Shown here: positions 37,375 to 48,943 of the stretch, one piece after another
Layout of the letters: every line of letters starts with the position of its first letter
How positions within the stretch are numbered: the stretch's first letter is position 1
From: Labia minor
Lineage: Eukaryota > Arthropoda > Insecta > Dermaptera > Spongiphoridae
NCBI GenBank assembly: GCA_963082975.1
Contig: OY720348.1
Coordinates: forward strand, 76,409,719 to 76,473,718
Direction: 5' to 3'
DNA length: 64,000 nucleotides
The notes under the pieces: generated by a model
The model's input: the letters and a program-made list of their open reading frames with translations, nothing else
Databases searched by the model: none
Told to the model about the DNA's origin: nothing
Program-made: the position numbers and the translations under genes

Positions 37375-38830
37375 AGTACCGGGACCCCGAGCCTCGACTC
37401 GGTACTTAAGTTAAAAAAATGATTCATTATTATTTGGTTTTGGCTGGTAATATTAATACCTGGGACACACCGAGCTCTCGCTCTACCCTTTAAAAAATAT
37501 TGATATACAATTCTTTAATTATTTATTACAATTATTATGTTACACATTTACATCAATCTGATTAAAATGAATGAACTTGTGCTCCTCAATAATACATAAA
37601 TAAATAATATATACATACATATATTTTTTTTTCTATAGTGTTTTTTTGAAAAACTGTTTAGCGCCCCAAGTGGTTATAAAACAAACTAAAGACAAAAAAA
37701 CGTGCTTTGCAGCTTTTCGCAATTAAAAAATATAATATTAATATTTAGAAATATATCTGACTTAGAAATAGAAAAATATTTCTATTTAATAATATTAGAT
37801 CATATTTATTCAATAGTTTATTTTGAATAAGATATTCTTTAATTATCATTTTAAATTAATATTAATTAAAGAAAGAAATTGTTTTTATAATATCCTAAAT
37901 AATATGTAACAATTTTCAAGATAGAAATTTATTACAATTATTAAATTTTGCATCATTGCATCAATCTGATTAAAATGAATGGAACTTGGGGTCCCCAATA
38001 ATACAAACAAATAATTTTAGCTAGGATAATAAGATTAGATATTAAAAAATATATAAACTTACCTGAAAATAATTAGATATTTATTTAATAAAATTAAATT
38101 TTTAAGTAAATAAATAAATTAAATAAATATGAAAAAATAAAAAAATAATTAAATCAAAATTCAAAATTAATCAAGTAAAAAAGGCAATTAAAATGTTTTA
38201 AATTATCTAAAAAAAAAACAATTATTAATAAAAAAATGCAAATAAAATGATCAAAAAATAAATAAAATTAAATTAAATAAATAAAACGTTTTAAATAGAA
38301 ATTCAAATTAATTGATATTATGAAAAACAATTTTAAACAAATGTATTTAATTAAATTAATAAATTTAAAAAATATTAAATGATATTTAGCTTAAATATAA
38401 AAATGAAAATAAAAAGAAATTACTTAAAAAAATAAAAACTATAATAATAATATTAAAATATATATAAAATTTCCTGAAACTAATTAGATATTTATTTGAT
38501 AAAATTAAATTTTTAATTATCTTAAAAATTAATCCAAGTAATATTATCTATTTCTATTCGACACTATTATCAAAATGAGAAGGGAAGGATTCACAGTCAG
38601 TAGAGAGTAAAAAAATTGTATTTGAAGACCGCCGTTTTTTAAAATAATTAAATTATTTTATAGATTATAAAATAAAAATTATTGTATTAACATTAAAAAT
38701 ATTGAAATAAAAAATAATATTTAGTTTGATTTAATAAATAAAAATATTATAAACATTTTTAGTGGGAATTTCTCGGGGAGGTAGGGAAATCAGATAAGCG
38801 ACAACTTTTATTCCAAATGTTCTCTCCCTA
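37375..38830 (+). repeat. Repeat family C, decayed copy
   Basis: It starts AGTACCGGGACCCCGAGCCT, then CGACTCGGTACTTAAG, and follows the order of the element at 45367-46760 read from its right end inward: the CATCAATCTGATTAAAATGA segment, the ATTCGACACTATT segment near 38560, ACCGCCGTTTTT near 38626, and the GGGAATTTCTCGGGGAGGTA segment near 38763. About 300-500 bp of unrelated AT-rich sequence is inserted in places. No clear second end. Confidence 0.65.
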
Positions 38831-38969
38831 CCTGTGACGTCATCCATATATAAATTTAAATTAAGAAAAAACTAATGAAGATGTATTTTTCCTGAAATGT
38901 GATCAATAAAACTCAATTTTTTAAAATGAATGGAACTTAGGGTACTCAATAATAATAAAGAATATTAAT

Positions 38970-39162
38970 AAATATTAAATTTAATAAAAGAACAATGAAT
39001 AAATAAATATAAAATAGTAATTTATTAAAAAATAAACACGAAAATAGATAAAAAAAAATTTATTATTTTTATATATTAAATTTAATAAAAGAACAATGAA
39101 TAAATAAATATAAAATAGTAATTTATTAAAAAATAAACACGAAAATAGATAAAAAAAATAAC
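38970..39162. repeat. Tandem duplication of about 103 bp
   Basis: The block starting TATTAAATTTAATAAAAGAA and ending AAATAGATAAAAAAA occurs twice in a row (about 38970-39057 and 39074-39162), almost identical. It is a local duplication of very AT-rich DNA next to a tRNA-like SINE head. Confidence 0.8.
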
Positions 39163-39184
39163 AAATTTATTATTTTTATTTTTA

Positions 39185-39265
39185 AATATCGACTCGGCGA
39201 GATTCGATCCTTCGAAGTCCACTCGTCAAAAAAGTCATTTTAACCAGTGGACTAATATATTTAGA
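39185..39265 (-). mobile_element. tRNA-like SINE head, family D copy 1
   Basis: On the minus strand: an A-box-like TTAGTCCACTGGTTAAAATG, then a B-box-like GGATCGAATCTCGCCGAGTC about 30 bp on, the arrangement of a Pol III promoter. The same block recurs in plus orientation at about 61770-61855, in both cases followed by GATATTTAAAAATAA. No closed acceptor stem, so not a functional tRNA. Confidence 0.6.
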
Positions 39266-39388
39266 TAATAAAAATAACATTTATTTACAATCTTTCTAAG
39301 CCAGTATTTGTTTTGTTGTTGTTTTTTTTGTTTTTTTTGAGAGAGATTAATAAATATATACATTTTATTAAAAATAAATATTTTTAAT

Positions 39389-40560
39389 CAGGGCTTCGAA
39401 CCGTTATTTTTTTCGTTTCGGTTTTCGTTCCGGTTCAATAAAAAAAAAATATCAGTTCGTTTCCGGTTTTCGTTCCGGCAAAAATAACGGTTTTTTTCGG
39501 TTTTCGGTTTTCGGTTCAGCTCCGATTAATTAATTTTAAAGACCTTTTATTTGTATTAGAAATTTAGGTCGGGGTATGCCGAGTCTGCCATAAATATATA
39601 AAAATATTTCTTGCTACCACCCTAAATCATACTACATGAATTGATACAATATAATATAAATAATAATAATTAATTAAAGGTATAATAATTAGAAGTATAT
39701 AATATAAGATGTTAATATAATTTATTAAACGAAACAAATAAGTATGAATATTTTTTTACATCCTTCTACTTTCAAACACTCAACAAACGAAACAAATTCG
39801 TATATTTAATGTTAAAGTATACAGGATTCTTGGATATATTTACTTATAATTATTACTAGAATTATAAAAGATGAAAATTATACCTCTAATTATTAAAATA
39901 TCTTCTAATATATTTTCATTTAAACTATTTCTATTGTCTCGTAAAATAAACTTTAAACCAGAGAAAGCTCTTTCAACACTAACTTGTGCTGCAGTATTTC
40001 CTAAAACCACCATTGCAATTTTGTTAAAATGAGGATATGTTATTTATTTTCCTCCCAAAATTCTAAAATAAGTTTTTTACTGTCTAATCTTCGTACTTGG
40101 TCGAAGGTATTCAATATTTGTTTAAATTTATTTAATAATTTTATTTATATTTATGAATCATTTTCTTTATATCAATACATAACTCTGATGGAATAAATAA
40201 TTTAAAAAATTAATACTATCATTAAATCAAAATATCAGTATTAAACAAACGATGAAAACATTAAATTCTGTATTGCGACTACGAGACGCTGCCAACACAA
40301 CCGAAGGGAGAGTATGACTAGGACACTAATTTTTGAAACAAAGTTTTTATCGACACCATGCAGTGCGAGGCATAACTAATTGAAAAAAATTCGGGCTTGG
40401 GTGTTGCCAAAACACCTCTTGTGGCAACTCTGGATTGAACACGTACTGAACTGAAATAAACCGATATTATTTTTTTCGGTTCAGCTCCGGTTTTCGTTCC
40501 GACAAAAATACCGGTTTTTTCGGTTTTCGGTTTTCGGTTCAGTTCCGGTTCGAAGCCCTG
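39389..40560 (-). mobile_element. hAT element with transposase relic and repeated TTTTCGG motifs
   Basis: The ends CAGGGCTTCGAACCG and CGGTTCGAAGCCCTG are exact inverses. A perfect 8-bp duplication TTTTTAAT flanks it (39381-39388 and 40561-40568). Both subterminal zones are built of repeated CGGTTTTCGGTTTTCGGTTC-type units. On the minus strand near 39880-40035 the frame reads VVLGNTAAQVSVERAFSGLK, then FILRDNRNSLNENILEDILI. This is the C-terminal hAT dimerisation motif (VERAFSGLK...R..L....LE..L.IR). The rest of the transposase is gone: 1.17 kb in all. Confidence 0.9.
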
Positions 40561-40654
40561 TTTTTAATTTTATTTCGAAATTAAATAATAAATTTTAAAA
40601 TATTTTAAATAAAAAAAAATATTAATACAATTTCTGTTAAAAAAAATGGATGTC

Positions 40655-40860
40655 ATTTGTGACGTCATCCATATATAAATTTAAATTAAGAAAAAACTAA
40701 TGAAGATGTATTTTTCCTGAGATGTGATCAATAAAACTCAATTTTTCTTTATAAATTCTATATCTAGTGTGAATTTCAAAAAAATCGTTAGAGCGGTTTT
40801 TGAGAACCCATGGCCAAACATACAATTTTAGCTAGCCTAAGAAGATAAGATAAGATATAT
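40655..40860 (+). repeat. Repeat family D end segment
   Basis: It contains TGACGTCATCCATATATAAA through ATGTATTTTTCCTGAGATGT, also present at about 38834-38925, and then AATTTCAAAAAAATCGTTAG, GCGGTTTTTGAGAACCCATG and TTTTAGCTAGCCTAAGAAGA. The reverse-complement equivalent is at about 61345-61560. The hAT at 39389-40560 interrupts the same region. Non-coding. Confidence 0.6.
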
Positions 40861-41510
40861 ATATTTAGATTTAATTTACGTTTTATATTCACATTTCAAT
40901 TTTTACCTATATTCAATTCATTTTTATTAAAAGTATTTTAATAGAATTGAAATATTTTTCTATTTTTTAGTTCTACTTGAACTTAAAGGATGGCATTCAC
41001 GAATTAAGAGAGAAGATCAATGAATGAATTCCAGATGATCGATTCATTGTCTTATTGCTAGGAGTGCAACTCGATATTTATTTATAATAATATTTTCAAA
41101 TATTTTGTAATTGATTGGAAATTTGGATCGATGTCTTTTGTTTTGTTTTTATTTTCTTTTTTCATGCAACAACTTCATTGATATCCTTCGCAATCTTTCA
41201 AATCACGGATGGATCCCACTAAAAAGGTGAATACAATTCTAAGATGAATTATTCTAGTGAAAAATTACTTATATTGGATTTTTTTTCTGGTAGAGAACGC
41301 CATCATGTTGAAGAGTTTGTGGAAATTTATTGTAAGTTGTGTATCTATATCTCAAATATAAATCAATTCCAGATTTTTCCAAAGGGTGGGATACCTGGTT
41401 CTATCTTTTTTTAAGCCACGCCCCTTCCTGTATCTTTGAGGTTGTTCATCGAATTTTTTCCAGTTTGGTTAGTGATCAGGCATGGATGGTCAACTGTTTC
41501 AGATGATATT

Positions 41511-41735
41511 TGTTGTATATTTAAACTCCCGCTCACAATACTTTTCTAACTTCACTTACCTTAGCAACTCATATCATTCTCTCCGCTTATATATTCATTC
41601 ATATAATGGTTCTCTGAAATGACTTATCTTATATTTACGTTCTAATTAATAATTGTAATTCTCCAGTTAACGTTATAATAAATATTCTTTTTATCTAAAT
41701 AACTCTTTTATTATCAAACCTTAAAATACATAATA
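41511..41735 (+). repeat. 5' LTR of the Ty3/gypsy element
   Basis: Starts TGTTGTATATTTAAACTCCC and ends ATACATAATA. It contains AATAAA-type signals near its end. Practically identical to the 3' LTR. Confidence 0.95.
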
Positions 41736-41825
41736 TATTGGTGTCAGAAGTGAACAAAACTAAAAAAAAAAAAAAAAAAAAAATTCTATCATCTCGATTA
41801 ATTTGTTCAACCAACGCATTTCAAA

Positions 41826-44735
41826 ATGCCAGATGAAACAGTTACGCCTGAATTACTTCAAACCTTATCAACATTGCTGGCTGAAGCTTTAAAAAAAGCA
41901 ACAACATCAAATGTACCAGGTCAGTCTCAGCAAACTATACAGCCTCGACCACCGCCATTTGCAATAAGCGAATATCAATCAACCGATGAATCAAGTGTCG
42001 CCGATTATTTTAAAAGATTTGGTTGGGCTCTTAATTTGAGTAAAATTACTGAGGATCGACATGCTGATTATGCTCGAGTGCATATGGGTCCTGAATTAAA
42101 CACTGCTTTAAAATATTTAGTAAGTCCTAATGAACCAGAGACCATTTCTTATGATGATTTAAAAGAAACGCTTATAAAACACTTCGATAAGCCAACTAAT
42201 AAATACGTGGAAAGTATTAAATTCCGGCATATTGTTCAAAAGAAAGGAGAAAGTGTCGCCAACTTCGCCTTACGTCTAAAACAAGGTTCAACAAAATGCG
42301 AGTATGGAGATTTCGCAGATCGAATGCTGATTGAACAACTCTTACATGGACTTGAGTCAAGAGAAATTTGTGACGAAATAATTTCAAAAAATCCACAAAC
42401 TTTCGACGCAGCCTACGAAATCGCTCGAACGTTGGAAACCACACGTAAGACATCGAATGAAGTTAAGGACAAAACGCATTTGCCAACCGAATTAATGAAC
42501 AAGCTAGATTATAGAAAACCAAAATTAAAGAATTCAAATAGATATCAACCACTTTCAAGGTCAGTTTCACGTGAACGACAACAGTATTCCCAAAGCAACC
42601 TTAACTTTAATGATAAAAAATCGGTGGGCCTGAAGCCATGTTCAGGATGTGGAGGATATCATCCACGAAACAAGTGTCGCTTCATAAACGCTACCTGTCA
42701 CACATGTCGAAAAAAAGGGCATATTGCGAAAGTATGTCGCGCGAACAAAAAAGAATCTCCAAAAACAGAAGAGGAATCACCTACAGAAAAAGTTTACGTC
42801 TTATCTAAAATAAACCAAGTAAACGAATCATCTAGCAAACATATAATAGCAGTAAATATTGATGGAAAGAGCTGCTCAATGGAACTCGACACAGGAGCCC
42901 CCTGTGGAATAATGAATATAAAAAATTTTAATAAAATAAAATCCAATTTTATTCTTGAAAAATCGGATCGGAATTTCAAAAGCTATACGGGACATCCTAT
43001 AAAATGTTTAGGATTCACCACAGTTAACGTTGGAATTGGCAAAATTACCAAGAAACTAAACTTATATATCATTGAGGGAGATTTTGATTCACTTTTTGGA
43101 CGAGAGTGGATAGCTCCATTTGCCAGTGAAATAGACTTTGTCAGGTTATTTTCACAAATCAACACATTGGCAACTTCAAAACCCAAGATCTCATCAGAGC
43201 AAAAATCTCATCTTAATTCTATTTTATCAAGATATTCAGATATCTTTGGCGATGTTCCAGGGAAGTTAACTGGACCACCAGCTACACTTCATTTAAAGCC
43301 AGACTCGAAACCAGTTTTTGCACGAGCTCGCGAAGTACCATTAGCATTACGTGCTGCTTACGCTAAAGAAATTGATAAGAAAATCACAGCAGGTCTCTAC
43401 GAAAGGGTAGATCATTCCGAATGGGCATCAACCACACATATAATCGCTAAGAAGGATGGAAATTTAAGAATAACTGGCAATTATAAACCAACTCTAAATC
43501 CTCGATTGATAATAGACGAGTATCCTTCCAGTGCCAAAGACATTGCTCGAGAGACTCGTAGAGATGAGCATCTAGGAAAAATCATTCAATTGCTGGAAAA
43601 GGGTCAAGAGTTATCACGTCATAATTATAAAGCCCCAGAAAATAAATACACAGTGTCTTCAGGATGCCTTTTATTCGAACACCGTGTTGTCATTCCACCA
43701 AACCTGCGTCAAGCTATTTTAAAAGATCTTCACGCTGCACACCTTGGCATAGTGAAGATGAAGGGAATGGCGAGATCATTCATCTTTTGGCCAGGAATTG
43801 ATGCCGATATCGAAAAACTGTCTCAGTCATGCGTAGAGTGCGCGAAAAACTCGAATATCCCTACCAAATTTAAAGACCACCATTGGGACTATCCTAAAGG
43901 CCCATGGGAAAGGGTCCATTTGGATTACGCCGGACCAGTTGCCGATACCATGCTTTTGGTAGTTGTCGATGCATATAGCAAATGGTTGGAAGTCATACCG
44001 ACTAATTCAACTACAGCGGCAGCAACGATAACAATCATGGACAAACTATTTACAAACTATGGAGTTCCCATAACCGTTGTAACCGACAATGGACCTCAAT
44101 TCGTCTCAACGGAATTTCATGAATTCTTACGTAACAGTGGAGTGAAATACCACAAAAGATCTGCTCCATATCACCCCGCAACTAACGGACAAGCTGAACG
44201 TTATGTGCAAACAGTCAAGAATGCACTCAAAGCCATGTCCACCACTCGTGAATCGCTACAAAGGAATTTAAACGAAGTTTTAAGGCAATTCCGCAGAGCA
44301 CCTCACACCGCAACTGGACAATCACCATCAATATTATTCCTAGGACGTCACATACGAACACGCCTAGATTTGGTCAAACCCGAAAACATAAGTATCACCA
44401 TTGGAGAAAAACAGCGGGCAGAATTCATACCTCGATATAGAGAATTTCATGCTAACCAAGATGTTTATTTCCTATCTGGTAACCCTCGTATGGATAAATG
44501 GATTCCAGGACGTATTATAAACCGCCTAGGAGATCTACACTACGAAATAGATTTCAACAATCAACATTATAAACGACACGTCGATCAGATCAAAAAGCGT
44601 GAAACTGCCGAACCTTATCAACTCCATTCAAATCCACAGGACCAACAGCGCAGAATTCACTTCTATGACGGACAGCACCGTGACTCTACCATAATACCAT
44701 CTGCTCCTTGTGTTCCGCCGAAGCTCCACAGATAA
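41826..44735 (+). CDS. Ty3/gypsy Gag-Pol-type reading frame (fossil element, incomplete)
   Basis: A single 969-codon frame. From the N-terminus: a capsid-like Gag region, Cys-His zinc knuckles (CSGCGGYHPRNKC and CHTCRKKGHIAKVC), an aspartic protease site (LDTGAP), then an integrase with its HHCC zinc-binding region and catalytic core (HLDYAGPV and VVTDNGPQFVS recognisable), and a C-terminal chromatin-side region. Gag and Pol share one frame, as in several Ty3/gypsy lineages. The element's pol is not complete. Codon composition is less AT-biased than the host intergenic DNA. Confidence 0.9.
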   Translation: MPDETVTPELLQTLSTLLAEALKKATTSNVPGQSQQTIQPRPPPFAISEYQSTDESSVADYFKRFGWALNLSKITEDRHADYARVHMGPELNTALKYLVSPNEPETISYDDLKETLIKHFDKPTNKYVESIKFRHIVQKKGESVANFALRLKQGSTKCEYGDFADRMLIEQLLHGLESREICDEIISKNPQTFDAAYEIARTLETTRKTSNEVKDKTHLPTELMNKLDYRKPKLKNSNRYQPLSRSVSRERQQYSQSNLNFNDKKSVGLKPCSGCGGYHPRNKCRFINATCHTCRKKGHIAKVCRANKKESPKTEEESPTEKVYVLSKINQVNESSSKHIIAVNIDGKSCSMELDTGAPCGIMNIKNFNKIKSNFILEKSDRNFKSYTGHPIKCLGFTTVNVGIGKITKKLNLYIIEGDFDSLFGREWIAPFASEIDFVRLFSQINTLATSKPKISSEQKSHLNSILSRYSDIFGDVPGKLTGPPATLHLKPDSKPVFARAREVPLALRAAYAKEIDKKITAGLYERVDHSEWASTTHIIAKKDGNLRITGNYKPTLNPRLIIDEYPSSAKDIARETRRDEHLGKIIQLLEKGQELSRHNYKAPENKYTVSSGCLLFEHRVVIPPNLRQAILKDLHAAHLGIVKMKGMARSFIFWPGIDADIEKLSQSCVECAKNSNIPTKFKDHHWDYPKGPWERVHLDYAGPVADTMLLVVVDAYSKWLEVIPTNSTTAAATITIMDKLFTNYGVPITVVTDNGPQFVSTEFHEFLRNSGVKYHKRSAPYHPATNGQAERYVQTVKNALKAMSTTRESLQRNLNEVLRQFRRAPHTATGQSPSILFLGRHIRTRLDLVKPENISITIGEKQRAEFIPRYREFHANQDVYFLSGNPRMDKWIPGRIINRLGDLHYEIDFNNQHYKRHVDQIKKRETAEPYQLHSNPQDQQRRIHFYDGQHRDSTIIPSAPCVPPKLHR

Positions 44736-44880
44736 CGTCACAGACTCCAAGGCAAACACAAGACAGAGCCTCACTGCCGGGAACACCGCCTCAGATGCCT
44801 CGTCGATCACATCGGCAAACGCATCCCCCAAGACGTTTCTCACCGAGTTAGAAGAAAACAATCCTACTCGGGGGAGGAAA

Positions 44881-45105
44881 TGTTGTATATTTAAACTCCC
44901 GCTCACAATACTTTTCTAACTTCACTTACCTTAGCAACTCATATCATTCTCTCCCCTTATATATTCATTCATATAATGGTTCTCTGAAATGACTTATCTT
45001 ATATTTACGTTCTAATTAATAATTGTAATTCTCCAGTTAACGTTATAATAAATATTCTTTTTATCTAAATAACTCTTTTATTATCAAACCTTAAAATACA
45101 TAATA
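44881..45105 (+). repeat. 3' LTR of the Ty3/gypsy element
   Basis: The same 225 bp as the 5' LTR with about one difference, preceded by a purine-rich tract and followed by the target duplication ATATT. Confidence 0.95.
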
Positions 45106-45366
45106 ATATTTGCATATTCTATTTAAATTTTTACATTGAATTAATTATTATATAAAAAGTACTATGATTTGTTTTTTGCTGATTGATTATCTATCATCTC
45201 CAAAATCAAAAAACCCTTGAATGCTAGATGTATCAAATATATATATAATATTTATTTCTTGATTTTAATTTTTCTCTTATTCTTTTTTCAGAATTATCAT
45301 CATTAATGAAATTCCTATAAGAGGTGCATCTACATAATAAATAAGAACATTTCTCTCTCAATATCC

Positions 45367-46760
45367 AGTACCGGGACCCCGAGCCTCGGCTCGGTACTTA
45401 AGTTAAAAAAAAATGATTCATTATTATTGGGTTTGGCTGATAATATTAATACCTGGGACACCGAGCTGTCGCTCGACTCTTTAAGAAATATTAATATACA
45501 ATTCTTTAATTATTTATTACAATTATTATTATTAAATCAAAATTTAAAAAATCGAAAAACAGACACACAGATATATAGATTTTATAAATGAACATTTATA
45601 CAATTTATTTTAATTAATTTGAAACATTTTAGGAAACAAATTTTTAATGGGTCATTTTTAGAAATCCCATTTAACAATTTTAATAAATAATTAAAAAATT
45701 GTAAAATTTTTAAAGTATATAAAAATAAATTGTATAAATTGGTTAAAGGGTCGAGTAATAGTTCGGTGTCCCAGGTATATATTTTATATTAACACGCCTA
45801 CTTTTCTGTATAATAAAGTTATAAAGAATAATATTTTAATTTTTATATAACCAAGAAATCATTTTTTCACTTAAAATATAGTTGTAAAGCCCAAATCTCC
45901 GATCCATATAACATCATCGACTGGGCCACTACCTTAAGGAGTCTTCTCTTGCTCTGATTAGGGCCACCGGTATTTGCCATTAGTCTCGAAAAAATAATAT
46001 TAAATTATATATAAATTTAAAAATTAGAATATTTGAATTTGTTTAAATTTTAACACATGTAATCAATCATATGCATAAAGAATAGAAAATTTTGAAAATC
46101 AACTTGGTATTAAATTCAGAAAAAAAAATACTGATATATAGAATATATCGACTATTCGAATATAATTGAAACTCTTTCTCTCCCTCTATTTTAAATTTTA
46201 AAAAAGGGAGTATTAAGACATTATTTTGCCTTATGTAACATGGATGGTTAAATGAATTGAGCTCCCTACCTCCCTGAGAAATTCCCACTAAAAATGTTTA
46301 TAATATTTTAGTTTATTAAATCAAACTATTATTTTTTATTTCAATATTTTTAATGTTAATACAATAATTTTTATTTTATAATCTATAAAATAATTTAATT
46401 ATTTTATAAAACGGCGGTGTTCAATTACAATTTTTTTACTCTCTACTGACTGTTCATTTCATAACTGAAAATAGTGTCGAATAGAAATAGACGATATTAC
46501 TTGGATTAATCTTATTATGCTAGCTAAAATTGTTTGTTTGTATTATTGAGGACCCCAGTTCAATTCATTTTAATCAGATTGATGCAATGATACAACATTT
46601 AATAATTGTAATAAATAATTAAAGAATTGTATATTAATATTTTTTAAAGGGTCGAGCGACAGCTCGGTATCTCAGGTATTAATATTACCAGCCAAACCCA
46701 ATAATAATGAATCATTTTTTTTAACTTAAGTACCGAGCCGAGGCTCGGGGTCCCGGTACT
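45367..46760. mobile_element. Repeat family C: 1.4-kb element with about 165-bp inverted ends
   Basis: The left arm 45367-45533 (AGTACCGGGACCCCGAGCCT...) is nearly identical, in inverse, to 46595-46760. Each arm carries the small palindrome CCGAGCCTCGGCTCGG and, further in, CACCGAGCTGTCGCTCGA. The interior has a piece of LINE RT coding DNA on the minus strand and no transposase. No certain target duplication. Related pieces: 37375-38830, 56613-57003, 62190-62437 and 63376-64000. Confidence 0.8.
45884..45991 (-). pseudogene. LINE RT fragment inside family C
   Basis: The minus strand reads FSRLMANTGGPNQSKRRLLK, then VVAQSMMLYGSEIWAL. This is the segment after the RT catalytic core in Jockey/R1-type LINEs (RLM.N.GG....RRRLL..V..S..LYG..IW). 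The same fragment recurs at about 63715-63815, so it is a captured or co-amplified part of family C rather than an independent insertion. Confidence 0.75.
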
Positions 46761-46769
46761 ATAGATATA

Positions 46770-47225
46770 TATATATAGATATATATAGATATTTACAATT
46801 TTAGCTAGCATAATAAGATAAGATTTGATGTGGTAAGTTAGTTATTACTTTTAAATCATTTTCTCTATATATTCTCATTTTCAGACTCTTCGTCAAAGAC
46901 AGACTAGGACTCCAAATCGTTTTCAGTGTTATCATTAAGGTCATTCTTAAATAGTAATTTTACTACATTTGTCTCATTTGGAGGGGGGCTCGCATTATAT
47001 TATATAAGCTCTTATAGGGAATCCAATCTATCTAATATAATGATTAACATAAAAATATGAAAAATCGTTTAAATTTGAAATATTATTTTAAACAAATCAA
47101 ATTAATCAGTTAAATGAATTAACTTTCATTTTTTAAATTTAGTTTGCATATACCATTTTTATACGTATGGATATTTTTTCATAAATTTGATCAGAATATT
47201 TACCACTATAATTTTTAATTAAATT

Positions 47226-47261
<36 letters not shown>

Positions 47262-48943
47262 CTAAATATTAAAATAGATTTTATTTTTAATTAATTTATC
47301 GTATTTATTATGTATCATATATATGTAATATGTATTATATATATATATATATATATAGATATATTACTTATATCATTAATACATTCATTATTTTAGAAAA
47401 TACTAATTATTATTGTTTTGATATAAAATTTAATATGTAAATGAAAATTGAAATAGTATTTTAAATAAGTTTATTTTTTTATTTTTATTTTTTATAATAA
47501 TTAAATTAATAAACTTGAGTGAATTGATAATTGTACCTAACATCAGTCATTTTAAAATACCGCCATTAGGGAAAGCGATCTCGACATGAGCCAATGACGC
47601 AATTATTCCATTTTGTTTAGAATGTCAGCTTCTCAATTGTAATTTTTAATCACGTTTTTACTCAAATGATTCGTAATATTACTTTTGCTATCATGCAATT
47701 ATTAATAATTTGAAAATTTGAATTATATATTTTAAAATTTTAAAAGTGAATCAATTATTTCTATGCCATTTTGATGTAATCATAATTTTAATGTGTTCTT
47801 TATAATGTTATTTTAAAAATATTTATTTATTTAAATTAAAACTCTCTTTTTTTTATTTAATGAAAATTAATGTGTTGTAATTTTGATATAGTGAAAGTGT
47901 TATGTATATAAGTAATATTATTTTCATAAATGTATTAATATTTGTGCTTGTTTTTCTTCATGGCTTGAAATTTTCTTTGAAACTTGGTAATTTTATTTTA
48001 TTTTTTTATTTATTGGTATAATAATTCATGATTGATTCATTAAAAATATAGTTGAATATTATTATTACTAGCATCTTTTTTATATATGAGTATTAAATAA
48101 AACTATTAGTGTCATTTTTATTTGAACTAGTCAAATCTTAATTTAATTTAAATTGATTGAATCAAACAAAAGTTTACAATTTGCCTAGAGTTTAACAAAA
48201 TTAATAGAAACTTTAAAAATAATATCCTCATATTTTTTACTATTTTTGTTAATTTAGAGAGAATCTCAACTTTTCATTTTTTCCCTCTTCAATTTTGTTT
48301 ATTCAAAAAACTTAAATAACAATTAGATAATAAAGTAAAACAACTCAACAAGATTTTATTTAAGTATTTAGAATATTTTTCTTTTTTTTCGAGAATCACA
48401 AGTTTGTATAAATATATAAACAAAATTGATGAACAAATGGTAAGACAAATCTAAAGTACGGATTTAGGTATAATAATATCCAGAGAGGATTTTCTATTTA
48501 TCTACTTACTATCACTAATAATAATCCTAATGAAAAGTAAAATAAGATAAAAATTTCTTTCTATAAAATTTGTAATTTATTAATTTTCAATCCATTTCTA
48601 TTTCCTATCCTAAATCAATTCCAGATTTTTCCAACTGGTTGGATACATGGTTCTACCTTTTTTTTAAGCCACACCCCCTCCTTTAGAAATTTTTTCTAAT
48701 ACGCCAGTATATATAAATATTTTCAATAGGTATGTGTGCCTTCTCCCACCCTCTCTTGGGAAATCGCTTTTCTTAGATTTACTTTTAAATGAATTGAAAT
48801 AATATTTTGATTTAATATTTAAATAAAAGCCCCGACTTTACTAAAATATCTTCTTTTCCATTCAAATAAATTTATAATTTTATATTAAATTAACAAATGA
48901 AATAAATACATTTGTTTTTATTATTTTTCTATTACTTTTTTAG
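46770..48943. other. Gene-poor AT-rich intergenic DNA
   Basis: It holds (AT)n runs near 47229-47259 and 47337-47358 and a short block at about 48610-48690 (AATCAATTCCAGATTTTTCC, then TTAAGCCACACCCCC) that also occurs at about 41360-41440, just before the Ty3/gypsy element. No gene is supported. Confidence 0.5.

Larger units (their letters stand above)
41511..45105 (+). mobile_element. Ty3/gypsy LTR retrotransposon, young, broken
   Basis: Two 225-bp LTRs (41511-41735 and 44881-45105) differ at about one position, so the insertion is recent. The 5-bp duplication ATATT flanks the element (41506-41510 and 45106-45110). A primer-binding site (TGGTGTCAGAAGTG, 41739-41752) and a polypurine tract (about 44869-44880) are in their normal places. 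The interior carries gag, protease and integrase of Ty3/gypsy type. Pol is incomplete (about one break), so it is not an autonomous copy. Confidence 0.95.

Noticed and set aside
40971-41020. Acceptor-like tattttttag followed by a short frame LLELKGWHSRIKREDQ then stop
   Set aside because: A possible terminal exon, but it is short, has no recognised partner and no homology; a T-rich acceptor is cheap in AT-rich DNA.
41207-41345. ATG with MDPTKK and a GT donor, then a second possible exon at about 41297
   Set aside because: The phases do not join: splicing them gives an early stop, and the region flanks a repeat shared with about 48.6 kb.
45292-45340. ttttttcag acceptor and a 14-codon frame to a stop
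   Set aside because: Two frames are equally possible and both are very short; no support.
46884-46935. attttcag acceptor and TLRQRQTRTPNRFQCYH then stop
   Set aside because: Could be a last coding exon, but no upstream partner in matching phase was recognised and nothing marks it as conserved.
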